Translations under genes and position numbers: made by a program
In this document: positions 23,194 to 34,560 of the stretch, piece by piece
Layout: each line of letters opens with the position of its first letter
Position numbering within the stretch: position 1 is the stretch's first letter
Source of the DNA: Psococerastis gibbosa
Taxonomy: Eukaryota; Arthropoda; Insecta; Psocodea; Psocidae
Length of the DNA: 64,000 nt
Reading direction: 5' to 3'
NCBI GenBank assembly: GCA_963971405.1
Contig: OZ020486.1
Coordinates: 6,843,419 to 6,907,418 of the forward strand
The notes under the pieces: model-generated
Databases searched by the model: none
Seen by the model: only the letters and a program-made list of their open reading frames with translations
Told to the model about the DNA's origin: nothing

Positions 23194-23378
23194 TAACTAC
23201 TGCAAAGGCTTTCACGGCCGGAGTCAAATGAAGAGCCAGTAGAATCCGGGCTGATGGGCCGTGGTCGAATTGAAAGTGAACTTACAAACGTTTCGTCAAC
23301 ATCTGCGGTCGACATCTTCAGTGGCGCTGCGTAGACTTCGAAGGTTGTAGCCAGCCCGGGTTCTACTGGTTCTTCACG
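23194..23378 (-). mobile_element. Short Penelope-related terminal unit with target duplication
   Basis: This 185 bp unit matches the 3' end of the Penelope-like element at 47270-47420 and the unit at 63598-63771. AGAGAATGTG flanks both sides (23184-23193 and 23379-23388), so it is a complete insertion and not a broken end. The minus strand contains CTGAAGATGTCGAC...GTTGACGAAACG, whose GTCGAC/GTTGAC arms can pair. About 24 bp at each end are inverted copies (GAAGAACCAGTAGAACCCGG). Confidence 0.75.
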
Positions 23379-23388
23379 AGAGAATGTG

Positions 23389-24715
23389 GTTTGGAAATGG
23401 ATATGAAAGCAAAATTTTCGCCCAGTCAAGGTCCATCCAACCCTGATAGGTACACGATTGGGAAAAACACGGCTGCCAGTCATCTTGCTGTCTACAACAT
23501 CACCAAAATGGAGCTACGGTAGCCAAGAAATAGGTCCATAGACCCCCAGTGGACGATCATACCACGGCGTTTTGTTAGGGTCCCCGCAACAGTGATATAG
23601 GTGATGGCCAGTATGACCCTAATTTCCCTCGGTAGGGGAAAAGTACGGCTGCCAAACCTTGATGTCGTCCAAAATAAATTAGCAGTCAAGAAAGAAGATT
23701 CTGTGCCTGCCCTCAGATGCACCCTCTTCATCTTCTAATGCCTCTTCTATCGAAGATTTGCGATCATCATGTCAGTTGTAGTACTGATGACTATACCAGG
23801 GAATCGTAATGCAGTGATTTCCCGTTTCCTTCTGTATTCTAATGCCGTTGACCCTTCATTGAGTTCCTCCGACTTTGGGACCAATATTTCAACACCAGGA
23901 TGAAAGAGTGCACAGAAAAATACTTTTTCGCTTATACCGGCTCAAACTTTGTTCCCCACCTGTTCAGTCGCCAGTACGCGCTTCCATCTTCACCACGAGG
24001 AGTTGCAGACTAGGAATTTCCGCGCCTTCACCTCTCTGCCATTACTCAGAAGCTCAGCTACTTTGAAGACAAGATTTACCTATACACCCTCACTTGCTGA
24101 TTGTCTTGACACATCGTTTTTATTTTATGACTTTGTCGGCATTTTTAACAACTAATAATCAGGAATTGGGCCCATAGCACTAAGGCTCCGAAATTTTCTT
24201 TTCTTCCAACTACGCAGCACAAGAGGATAATCGTACTCCAACCAACAGCATTCATAATAAAAACATGTCTGTGAACTGGTATACGCGACCTGTTTATGCA
24301 GAATACAAAACAAAGTTGCAGACGTGATGAAACTTTTGAGATATTACACACTCGAAGCGGCAGTAGCAGCGCCGGGGTGTCACAAAAATGCACCGTCTTA
24401 TTGTAACGGGGTTTAATGTAAAACAGCAAACATAGCTTTTCTCTTGTTTCTCAAGAAGGAAAACTTCATGAGTCGTACAAGGAGTTTTGTGGTTGACGTG
24501 GATGGCGTATATTGACGTTGGCGGGAAAGTAGAGGGGGAGGGGGGCTTATTTTTTCACCCTATTTCCATTTTTTGACTTTAGGGTTACGATATTTTTCAA
24601 TTTGGGCAACTGCACCTTAGCTACAGGTACCCAGTCTCCATTACGTAGTGAGTAGTCTATATACTACATAACTTTTCTCTTGTTTTCCAAGAGCGAAAAC
24701 TTCATGAACCGTATA
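23389..24715. other. Intron 2, mostly unassigned
   Basis: About 23690-23780 on the minus strand reads like the LINE tail seen at 9760 (MMIANLR, stop, KRH). A block at about 24000-24075 recurs at 28500-28560 (CTCAGCTACTTTGAA). No gene is seen. Confidence 0.4.
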
Positions 24716-24721
24716 TTTATT

Positions 24722-24890
24722 AATGGCAATTACTCATTTTACGCCAAATGAACAATTTCATGATGGTTGCCAGTCAAAGTAACAAATGGAGTACGCACAA
24801 AGCTTACTGTCGCTTGTGCAAAATCTGTTCTAGTCAACTGTAACAGTGCAATATGTTATCATTTATAAGGGAAAGAGAAGCCCCCCCCCC
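24722..24890 (+). repeat. 170 bp direct repeat, copy 1
   Basis: It starts TGGCAATTACTCATTTTACG and runs to GGGAAAGAGAAGCC. It is nearly identical to 25418-25585, about 700 bp away. A C run follows. Confidence 0.8.
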
Positions 24891-25417
24891 TTGTGACGTC
24901 ATTATCTGTCACAGTAGGTTTTTTCCGCAAACCTGCAGGTCTGCAAACATGATCTGGTTTGTGCATTTTGTCGCATCACTTCAGGTGTCGGTTGATACAT
25001 GTAGAACTTCGGGCTGTATACCGTAGATGCCTATGCTTATACATGGGCGATACAGGCTTCTTACGGCTATTTTTCTTGTGGAGAATCCTTTTTAACAAAT
25101 TCTAAATCTCCTCAAGCATCCGACTAGCTACAAGCTACGGATAGGTTATCCTGCTAAATAAGAAATATCTTAGGTATACATGGTTGTACATTTATTTTAT
25201 TCACACATAGCGAACTTACTCTATACGTAGGAATATAACGAACTTGTAGAAGTATTGGTAACTCAACTGGATCTGAAGCCCAACCAGGGACGTAGGAAAA
25301 TTGGCAGTGTAGAGATTCCTGGGAACCAACGGAAGGGACGCGTAGGGCTGTGGACCCATGCGCTCAGCTCTGAGTACTGGATCACGATTGGGGGGGGGGG
25401 GGGAGTCCTCGATGATA

Positions 25418-25585
25418 TTGGCAATTACTCATTTTACGCCAAATGAACAATTTCATGATGGTTGCCAGTCAATGTAACAAATATAGTAAGCACAAAGTTC
25501 ACAGGCGCTTGTGCAAAATGTGTTCTAGTCTACTGTAACAGTGCAATATGTTATCATTTATAAGGGAAAGAGAAACCGCCTCCCT
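25418..25585 (+). repeat. 170 bp direct repeat, copy 2
   Basis: It is the same unit as 24722-24890, with a few substitutions. A 13 bp G run lies just before it (about 25389-25402). Confidence 0.8.
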
Positions 25586-25639
25586 CCCCTCCCCCCGTGG
25601 TGGGGTCGGTGCTTTAATGAAATCTCCCTACACCTGCTG

Positions 25640-25821
25640 CAAGGCCGTAGCCCGGATTTTTTTTCGGGGGGGGGGGGGGAGGGGCATTTAGAAATTTCAT
25701 TGGGTATTACATAGTGGTTTTTATTTTTCCTCTCAAAATCCGATTCTATCAAGTATGAAGCCATTTCATTTCGGGGGGGGGGGGGTTGAACCCCCATGAA
25801 CCCCCTTTGGCTACGGCCTTG
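25640..25821. mobile_element. hAT-like MITE, CAAGGCCGTAGCC family, copy 1
   Basis: The inverted ends are CAAGGCCGTAGCC and GGCTACGGCCTTG. The flanks ACCTGCTG and ACCTGTTG (7/8) give the hAT-size duplication. Two long G runs (about 25665-25679 and 25773-25786) sit next to the ends. The 182 bp element has no ORF. A second copy lies at 56166-56340. Confidence 0.85.
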
Positions 25822-25829
25822 ACCTGTTG

Positions 25830-26905
25830 ACCGAGAGATTTTATATTGGTACCCTACAACGAGGAAACACTATTTCCCCCATCGCGAAGTTGCCAGATTA
25901 CCTGTGCTGTATTTATGAGGAATTTTTAACTGCAGTAATTGGGCTGAGAAATATGAAAAGAAAAAAACAGCGTAGGCAGTTCATTTACTTTTCGTTGGGC
26001 CGTAGAAACAGGGGTTGGGGATTATGAAAATTCCAACAAAGAAAACAGCAAAACAAAACAAAATCCAAACCCCGAAAAACATAGCCTACGTGAGCATAAC
26101 TGCTTGTAATGAAAAATGAAATGAAAAAAAAAAACGGGTATAGCCTATGTATACAAGTACAATTACAAGTATAGTATAAGTACCTAACTCAAAAAATAAA
26201 ACTTGCCAAGGTTTATCAGTGCCCCAGTGGCTTAAGTATACAAGAAAAGCCTTCTTAAATTTGATGGAATTGATTGAATTCTCTTATAATTGATAGATTG
26301 TAGATAAGGCAAAGAATTCTATGCCTGGGTGTCAAGAGTGAGTATTTTTGAAAAGGCTGTATCTCCGCTAGGAGTATTTTGAGAAGTCTCGAGCGAGATA
26401 TGGGGTTGCGATATTTTTGAAGCGCTCTCTTCAGTTTGCACTGATATTTATCTTTCTTTTTGCTGACGCCATTTCTGCTATACTGCTGACCCCAATATCC
26501 GCCTCTCTCTCTCTGGTCTGTGAGGTGCAAGAAAGGCATTGGTACACGCCATTAGATATTAATGTCAACATGACGATGACAGCTTTTTTTCTCTTTTCTT
26601 GTGGATCGTTTTTGCGTACCGCTTCCGTATGTACATGATGCCTATTGAGCTCTCTGCTGAGTATTGCAAGGTAGTGGCCTTGGGGCACGCACCTGGTGAA
26701 TGACGTGTTAGCTATCCATTTATATATATAGATCAATGGCCTTACCACAGCGCAACCACTCAACAACCGCCTCACAAAATTGCCAACTCCCAACAGAACA
26801 GCGATTTTATTATATATAAATAAATAAAAATAGTATATTCATCATAATATTCGGAGCAATAAATTGTGAGAATCTCGTTTTCGTTTCTGACAAGTACCTA
26901 GCGAA
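25830..26905. other. Intron 2, no gene
   Basis: It has several short open frames on both strands around 26255-26800 without recognisable domains. No repeat family was identified. Confidence 0.35.
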
Positions 26906-26914
26906 AGACGGATT

Positions 26915-27010
26915 TGGTGTAGTGGTCAGTACACCACCCCGGCAAGGTAGACACTTGGGTTCGAATCAGGTCCGGTCAATTTTTCCATGTCTTCCTTTCT
27001 CTAATTCTAC
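26915..27010 (+). repeat. tRNA-like SINE head (second family)
   Basis: GGTGTAGTGGTCAGTACACC resembles an A box and GGTTCGAATC is a B box. The outer GGATTTG and CAGGTCC can pair with two wobbles. The T arm does not pair well, so this is a tRNA-derived repeat, not a tRNA gene. Confidence 0.5.
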
Positions 27011-27222
27011 TGCATGTAAAGGCATTTTACTAAATTAAATAGGTACCTCTAATTATTGTTGTTATATGATAATATACTAGTATAATACTGTAGGTAGTAA
27101 AATTGGGTTAACCGGTTTTGCTGCGTGAGGCTAGCGTATATCGTATTAGCATTGAGAACACAATATTCTACCAAGAAAAATAGCCCTGGCGCGCCAACCC
27201 AATGAGGGTCTAACCTGAGGGC

Positions 27223-27406
27223 CAGGCCCGTACCCAGGATTTAATTTGGGGGGGGGGGCAAAAACAATTTTTTTTATAAATGATAGGTACATCCGTAGTG
27301 ATTTTAGTAGTTTTAGCTAAAACCTAAAACTGTTACATTATTTATTATTTTTTATCAAATTTAGGGGGGCCATGGCCCCCTTGCCCCCCCTTTGGGTACG
27401 GGCCTT
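27223..27406. mobile_element. hAT-like MITE with CAGGCCCGTACCC ends
   Basis: The ends are CAGGCCCGTACCCA and TGGGTACGGGCCTT. CTGAGGGC flanks both sides exactly (27215-27222 and 27407-27414). A G run follows the left end and a GGGGGGCCATGGCCCCC patch precedes the right end. It is related in design to the CAAGGCCGTAGCC family. Confidence 0.85.
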
Positions 27407-27414
27407 CTGAGGGC

Positions 27415-29205
27415 TGGTGCTGAATCCTCTCACTTGACGACTGTTTTATTTGGGACGCTACCGTCAGCAATAAGGCAGACAGCCGCATTTTCAGTACCAA
27501 AGAATGCATGGCATCCATTAGGACTCTGTTCAATCAAGTAACTTTTTCATCTTCTTTTCTTTGGCTCCCAATAAAAGTCTCTAGTTCCCTTTACCCCGAG
27601 AGCTCGTTTCACCCCAATTTTAAAAATTCATAAAGCGGTCGACTGCGGCTTAAGAAACTTCAAAGGTCAACCTAGTCATTTGAATAAATGTTTGAGTGCA
27701 AAAGATCCGCCATTACTAAAACTTTAGTCTCGAGAGAACAATGATAAATGGCCATGGCAGTCGCAATGTGACCAGAAATTATGGGTTACAGAATTATTAA
27801 TCATCGCATATATACATATATACTGTATATAGTGGGAGTATTTGGAACTGTTTATGCATATATGGTATTCGAGTCACATCAGCAGCAGCAGAGAGAGCAA
27901 GCTGAAAAATGAAAAATTCACAAACGGACTTTTCTGTCAGTTGTAAGCCACAAAATATAAGCTGATTGTCCATCACGGGGGCTTAGAGGAACGTGTTTTT
28001 TAAAGGGAACGTGTTCTATTGAAATTGACATATTGTATCTGTCATGTACAATATGAGGTGGTGCAGGCGAACGGCGACAAACTTCTAGGGGCGTATTCCC
28101 CGTTCAATTTGGAGCAAAAATTATCCCAATATTGTCTTACCGGAAATGCACCGTTAACTAGCTAGGGGTGAATTAAGGGTAAAATAGGGGAAATGTGTTC
28201 CAATGTAGATCCAGGAAAACTCATCCTATTCAGGAACTAGTTGACCAATTGTTATAGATTTAGTCATTGAATGTGAACAAGAATTCAATTGCCCATTAGA
28301 GGAGGTGAAACGTAGATATTGGTTACTCCTAGATTATTCGGTAGTATGTTTTTGTTTAATTTACTTGGATTACGTAAGTTTTGGTCTGTGGAAGCTGTAG
28401 AGGACTGCTTTATGCACAATATCAGAGTATTTTTAATTTGTCGTGTTTTAATTCTTTCATTAACTTGATCACAAGGAGGTAGAGATTAGGGATTTTCCCG
28501 TCTTCGCCACAGAGATCATAAGGCATTACTCAAAAGCTCAGCTACTTTGAAAGAGCTATATAGACTTACTGTCCATTAACTGAAGTACTAAATATACTAG
28601 AAACAGTGATTACCCTATGGCTTCTATAGGTTATACCTTTAGGTTTATATCTTTAGAAATCAATAAGCGTTAGTAAGTCCATGCAGACATTTCATAAAGT
28701 ACTCTACAGCAAAAATACAACGTCCTGATCTAGGTTGCCCTATAACTCGTATAGCGTGTTAGCAAAGAACTGAAAACAGTTCATTTCAATAAAAATAAAA
28801 TCAAACTACGGGCGATTTGGTATGGCTCGTAAAGCCGCTCAAAGAATTCGGCAGAAAAATGTTTATTACAAAATGACTCTGAAGAACGACCCAAGAGGAA
28901 AGCTAAGGGGGGTTGAGCTAAACATAAAAGAAACAATTTGTGCAAAGCATGGGGCTGGCTCAGTTTATTGCACGAGTTCCAAGGTTTTACAACTACTTAC
29001 TGAACCTGAGAGCGAAATATGGGGCGTGTAGTGTATTAGCCCTACGTGGATGGGGATACCTAAAAGGTCTTTTTCCTCTGAGAGCAACGACAGTCGTTAT
29101 TTCAGCAGTTTATTTCTCATTATTTTGGGTTTTCTTTCGCAAGAGAACACGTGTTGTACGAGTGGATGTTCAAATTAATCTACAGTATTGTCTTTAAATA
29201 AAAGT
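27415..29205. other. Intron 2, no gene recognised
   Basis: A 69-codon frame at 28822 begins MARKAAQRIRQKN and carries no domain. AT-rich sequence otherwise. Confidence 0.4.
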
Positions 29206-29210
29206 GTACG

Positions 29211-29337
29211 GTATCGACTTCGATGGCCAGGTGGTAACGTGCTTGCACTTGTGCGAGTCTTTACACGCCATGCAATCGGAGACGTGTCGTACTCATCACG
29301 GGTAATAACCTAGAGGCGACTGAAAAGGTCAATCGGA
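29211..29337 (+). repeat. SINE-like family D, copy 2
   Basis: The head is GATGGCCAGGTGGTAACGTG, with CACTTGTGCGAGTCTTTACA in the middle and AAGGTCAATCGG at the end. It is the cleanest of three copies. The head resembles a tRNA A-box region. Confidence 0.6.
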
Positions 29338-29339
29338 TA

Positions 29340-30270
29340 CATTCATTAAATTGTTTGTACCTATGCGATTTATATCTTTCTATTAAAAAAAAAAAAAAAT
29401 TATATGCCCGGTGACGTTAATAGACTACTTGAAAAACGCATTAGCCACTCACAGTGGCTTTTTCTTCTTTTCTAATCCGAGTTAGAGATTCCTAGTTTCT
29501 GGGTCCAGTATTCTGCCAGCCAGATGCCTTAGTAGGTGCACACCATAAAGATACATTAACTGGAGCGGTGGGAGCCATAATATAATAATAATAGTGTAAT
29601 TCCCAAAATAAATTCAGTCACATAAATTTAGATAATACATTTTTCTTCTTTGGGTCCCTTGCCAATGTGCAGTCAATTTGCACGTTAACCATAAGCCAAC
29701 TATCAGAGATAAGTACCAACGCAAAAAATATCGAAGTCTTACACATTGCAGCATAGCAGAACGGATACCTGGACCCGGTCAAAAACTCTGTACTTAGCTT
29801 GTGCAGGCTACACATATCACTGGGTTTCCCTACCAAATTGCGTACTTCTCTTGTGCAGGCTACACTAGCAGCCATATTGATAACGGTCTCCAACCACGGG
29901 ATGGTGCACACGCAAAAGTTGTGGAAGTCTTTGGTATCTTCTCGGTGGTGAAAGTATTAGCCGCTAGATGTGTCCACTTAGCGTTGCCCGGGGTACGCCC
30001 GGTCGGTGTTTGTCCACGTGTATCAAAAGCGATCTTCAGGGAGGCTCCTGTCCTGTACCCCAACAGCGAGGTACCTTACTAACATTGGCGCCGAGTATTA
30101 TGGTGGTCAGGGGCATCCCACAGGCTTCAAGAGGAGGGTGCTGAGCAGTGAGCAGCACCTCAAGTCGTACAACCTCGATTCAATCAAATTTATAGATGAA
30201 CCTAAATGTTGTTGCTTTATTTATTTTTAGTAAAAAAACATTAATCGCATACAAACAATTTAGTGACTGA
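29340..30270. other. Intron 2, unassigned
   Basis: An A14 run lies near 29385-29399. A repeated phrase TTGTGCAGGCTACAC occurs twice at about 29799 and 29852. TTGGCGCCGAG at 30085 resembles part of a retroelement primer-binding site, but no LTRs or ORF accompany it. Confidence 0.35.
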
Positions 30271-30276
30271 AGATGT

Positions 30277-30411
30277 CCGACTGACCTCTTCAGTCGCCTC
30301 TGTAGGTTGGTACCCATGTTGAGTTACGAAACGTCTCCGATCACAAATCACATGGCCTGTAGAGACTTGCACGCTGCCACCAATTGCCATCGAAGTCGGT
30401 GTATCCTGTAA
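30277..30411 (-). repeat. SINE-like family D, copy 3
   Basis: The minus strand begins ACACCGACTTCGATGGCAAT and ends GAGGCGACTGAAGAGGTCAG. It is an older copy with many changes. Confidence 0.55.
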
Positions 30412-30414
30412 GTG

Positions 30415-31983
30415 CTTCAATTTTCCTTTGAATGAATGTATCCTATAGGCCTACCACACCCGAAAATAAGTAAAGCGTGCGCGATAAATATTTTAATGTA
30501 CCGCATCTATTAGGTTTTGCTAAATTTCGTATCTTTGGCATTATGTAACATTGTAACAGCATATAGGCTGCAATCCCAATCCCGGAATGTTTTAGCCAAA
30601 TCGGCGTCAATATCCGTTAATTTTCATTTTATGGTGAATGCCAGATTATATAGACAAACTGTTCGGTACTACTAGTACAATACTACTCTTTTATGCAATT
30701 CATTAAATATTTCCGCAGATAAGCGTATGTTTCTCTGATTGATAAGCCTTATGCGTCAAGGCAGTTCATTTCGAGTGCTGTAGCTTCGGTGGGCCCCTAT
30801 TTACCCATAGCCCACCATACTATATGTTTGGTGTGGTTTATCTATAAACTAATTGATGTTGATTTTTTCAGTGGCTGTGGAAAAATTCGATTGTATTATT
30901 TTATAAATCTATGGGCTGCAGTAGTTTTTGTCTCTGTAGTTACCTGATTACTGTCTACTATGATTGTAATTGTAACAAAATTGCACCATGAAGGAATTTA
31001 AATTCTACAAAAAAAAATATGTTTAAGATTTACATGTTATTGGACATTCAGGTCGGTTTGCAAAGATTTGCTTATTTATTTATTCATTTAATTAATTAAG
31101 AGTGTTCTTCCATATTCTATATGGAGCACTGACGGAACCAGGAGTGGGCCTACCTAAATCTCCCCCAGTAAAACTTCTCAAAGTGAAAGGTAAAAAAAAA
31201 AATTTGATCCACATAACAAAATCGTTCAAAAAAATTTCGCTGAACATTTTATCCCAAACATGTGTCTATCGCAAATACCATACACAACATGATTGAAGTG
31301 TAAATTTCCGACATTTTTTAAGCCTTACGTGTCCACGTACACAGTTGGTGGGCCACTCTTGTGTGTTGAACACTCGAAATCGATACTTATACCAATTTTA
31401 TTGGAGAATGGGCGGTTCTTTGTTGAAATTGGTGGATTATAAAAAAATGTGATGGCTTTATCTCGTACCTCAGCTATACCTCTCCACATAACAACCATTT
31501 TTCCACATTTCCCCAATGAATTCCATCTGAAATTCTTCAAATTTTGATAACCACCACATTGGTTGAAATATAAACGAGGGCTTTTAAAAATGTTACAATT
31601 TAGGTCTTTGTTATGAGACTTGGACACCCCACCATCAGGTTTTGTTCACATAATCAATGTTTTCATGAATTCGTTTAGAGGAAATTGGAGTACCCCTGTT
31701 TTGTACAACATTGATTTTCATAGGAAACGCCTATCGTAGAGCCGGCAGAAATATCAATTAAATTAGCACAAATGCTCTTCTATATTTTGATATAATGATA
31801 TGACGTGGCTTTCGCTAACACCAATTGGCTAAAGCACTGGAACTCCTTTGTCTAGCAAAATAACAGAATAAACATAAACTACAAAACTTCATATGGCAAT
31901 ATCAGTATCAGTAAACCCACAACATAAACAATCCCAAACTTAAACTGTCACAGGATATTGTAAAAATAAAACGCCAGAAACTC

Positions 31984-31986
<3 letters not shown>
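30415..31986. other. Intron 2, no gene
   Basis: It contains the block at 31690-31790 shared with 2790-2890. The 100-codon minus-strand frame at 31325-31627 has no recognisable domain. Confidence 0.4.

Positions 31987-32015
<29 letters not shown>
31987..32015. repeat. A-rich homopolymer, ~28 bp
   Basis: An uninterrupted poly-A run; it may be the tail of a retrocopy, but nothing recognisable lies upstream. Confidence 0.8.
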
Positions 32016-32019
32016 TAGA

Positions 32020-32880
32020 CATTCTGGCAAGTCAGCATCAGGTACAATTTTCGTATTGAATTTCTCCCAATATACGTTAGACGTCAAATTTTCTAAAGTT
32101 TACAACAAAAAGGTGAACTTTTTATTCAGTTAGCTCAAATCAGGATTGGATGGATATACAGTAAGTTCGGAATCAATTCTTCATACTTGAGTTGTTAAAA
32201 TGAGAAATTCCACTGCCTTGGGGTATTGTCAACCAAACCTCATTATAATTTCCCTCTGCCCCCCCCCCCTTTCCAACTTTCCCCCAGAATTATTCGCTGC
32301 TTACTTCAGAATGTATTTTTCTTGTTACTTATTCAAGAAAATTGGGTCAGTGGGTTTCAACAGTAATTTAATTTTGTTTTTAAAAGTAATCAGGAGCTGT
32401 GAGTTTTTTGTATTTTGATGTTTGTCGTGCTATGCATAATACCAGGAAGGCCGATTTCGGCGAGCTAAATTTTGGAAGTGCCCTTCCCGGAAAATATGCA
32501 ATTTTTGTTGTCAATAGCTGTTTAATGCTAACTTGTTACCAGTATTTGTAATACTTGGTAAAATTATTAAATGCAGTCTTAAGAGTGTACAGGAAATTGG
32601 CAGCCCGAAATTTAATACTTTTTAATTTTTATTTAATTAACTGCGTAAGTTATTAAAGATTTGGCCCATTTAAGTTGTAAAAGACTACTTCATGCATCAT
32701 ATACTCGTAGTAAGGTATTTTTAATTTTTGAAATTGTAGTTTTTTCATAAACACGATAATAATTTATTAACAATATAACAATTACTTTTCGCGTAAAACC
32801 GTGTTATTGAAAAAACTACATTTTCGAAAATTAAAAATACCTTATTATATGATGCATGAAGTAGTCTTATACATTATACA
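32020..32880. other. Intron 2, AT-rich
   Basis: It has a C run at about 32260-32269. An imperfect inverted pair lies around 32685-32745 and 32800-32870 (TATGATGCATGAAGTAGTCT and its mirror), another likely foldback element. Confidence 0.45.
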
Positions 32881-33030
32881 ACTTCTTCTTGTTCTTGTTC
32901 TTCTTGTTCTTCTTCTTCTTCTTCTTCTTCTTCTTCTTCTTCTTCTTCATCATCATCTTCTTCTCCTCCTCCTCCTCCTCCTCCTCCTCCTCCTCCTTTA
33001 CTTTACTTTACTTCACTTTACTTTAACGAC
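32881..33030. repeat. Compound microsatellite (CTT)n (CTC)n (TTTAC)n
   Basis: A CTT array grades into a CTC/TCC array and then a TTTAC array. The leucine-rich open frame across it is a by-product of the repeat. Confidence 0.9.
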
Positions 33031-33055
33031 GCCTTATCCCTCCCACGGGGTCGGC

Positions 33056-33345
33056 GGCACAGATCTTAAACTTCCAGGTGTTCTGGTCTTGAGTATCATC
33101 AGATGAGAGACCGAGGGTCCTGAGGTTTTCCCTCACTTTTGTTCCAAAAGTGACATCCTCGGTCGTCCTATAGGGCTTGTGCCCTCCACCGTGAAGTCCC
33201 TCACACGTATCTTGAACTTCCAGGTGTTCCGGTCTTATCGTCCGATGAGAGACCGAGGGTCCTGAGCTGTTCCCCCACTTTTCTTCAAAGTGGCATCCTC
33301 GGTCGTCCTATAGGTCTTGTGCCCTCCACCGTCCCTCACACTTTG
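33056..33345. repeat. Tandem duplication of a ~140 bp unit
   Basis: The unit CTTCCAGGTGTTC.GGTCTT ... GATGAGAGACCGAGGGTCCT ... GGCTTGTGCCCTCCACCGT occurs twice (about 33069-33194 and 33210-33335). It may derive from a retroelement 3' region. Confidence 0.75.
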
Positions 33346-34555
33346 TAGTAGGTGTCCATCTTCTCTTCGAGACACCGCTATGCATTGGAATATGACGGGG
33401 CCCATGCGGCATTCCTTACCGGTACTTTCTAGCGATTTAAAAAAAAAAAAAATTATAGACAAGTTCACGGAAATTCTAATCTCCATGTAATTATTAATTA
33501 TGAAATTCACAGCTACACGCCCATTCAACTGTGACGAATTTTTTAAAATTATTCTCAAGTCACCGTAAACAGTCGATAGCGGAAAAACCCAGCCACCGAG
33601 AAAATTAAGAAATGAACGAAGGAAAAAAGAAGTTTGAAAAATTATAATAAAAGTTGCTCTCTCTGTGAACCATGGGGAGGGGTGGGGGAACTTGAGTTGG
33701 AAAGTTACTCAAGCCTGAATATATACCTTCGAGGGTGTTGGATGGTAATTGGCGCCAAACCTTAAAGAAAATGTTTGACCCACTTTGCTCCTTTTTTGGG
33801 TGTCCTCAGATCTTTGCCTCCGGTTTTTTCCCTGACTTTATCTCTACCCAATTTAGGCGGTTTAAGTAGGCTCATTCTGTCTCAGAGAGTTTGTATTTTG
33901 TTTTACTAAAAAATAATTTTTCTGTGGAACCTTTCATCGATGCTTGCTACCTTCAGGTATGTTTTAGGTGTTAAATAGAGCAAAAAAAAAAACAAGCAGA
34001 TACTGTTGATACCTACTTACACAGTGCGTATATGAGTATGCAATATGCATGTATATACTGTACATGCAGGTATAAAAAAAACCGTGCTGTTGAGTAGGGC
34101 TTTCATAACCAGCTGTTAGGCCTACTGAGATTTAAGTTTTCTTTGTAAACTTTACACGTATTCGCGTAGTATTTTCAATACTGCTTTACCTCAAGAATCT
34201 TCCACTCTTGCCTTTCTTCTTAAGCAAACTTTTTCCGTTATGATTAAATTTGTTGTGTGAAGTTGAAGTTATGGGGGAACTCTTTGTTTTTGTTTCCCTC
34301 AAAATTGGTTAATTATAGGAAAAAGTTTCCCTAAAATTTGGTCCCTCTGTTGAAACTTTGTTAGTTGGCTTTTGTCATGGTGTTATGAGGACTTTTGATT
34401 TCTCTTACGTAGACTCCTACAAATGATTAGTGCGGTGTGTTTTTGCCCCGTTGAATATAGTATATTCATAGATACTGAATACCGTGGCCTGGGACTGTGT
34501 CCAACCATACTACTATACTACTACTGGTTAGGAAAGAAAGATTATAAGTAGAATC
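33346..34555. other. Intron 2, with a family A fragment
   Basis: 33900-33985 is an isolated family A piece (AAAAAATAATTTTTCTG... TTTTAGGTGTTAAATAGAG). Nothing else is recognised. Confidence 0.45.
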
Positions 34556-34560
34556 TACGG

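Noticed and set aside
26915-26985. Possible tRNA gene
   Set aside because: A and B boxes are present but the T arm does not pair and the anticodon arm is unclear. A tRNA-derived repeat is more likely.
28822-29031. Small basic protein frame MARKAAQRIRQKN
   Set aside because: 69 codons, no domain, no splice or promoter context, and an overlapping frame of similar length.
30085-30105. Retroelement primer-binding site (TTGGCGCCGAG)
   Set aside because: Only about 10 bases fit, and no LTR, polypurine tract or retroelement ORF accompanies them.
32801-33106. 101-codon frame with a long leucine run
   Set aside because: It is the translation of the CTT/CTC microsatellite; no gene-like sequence on either side.
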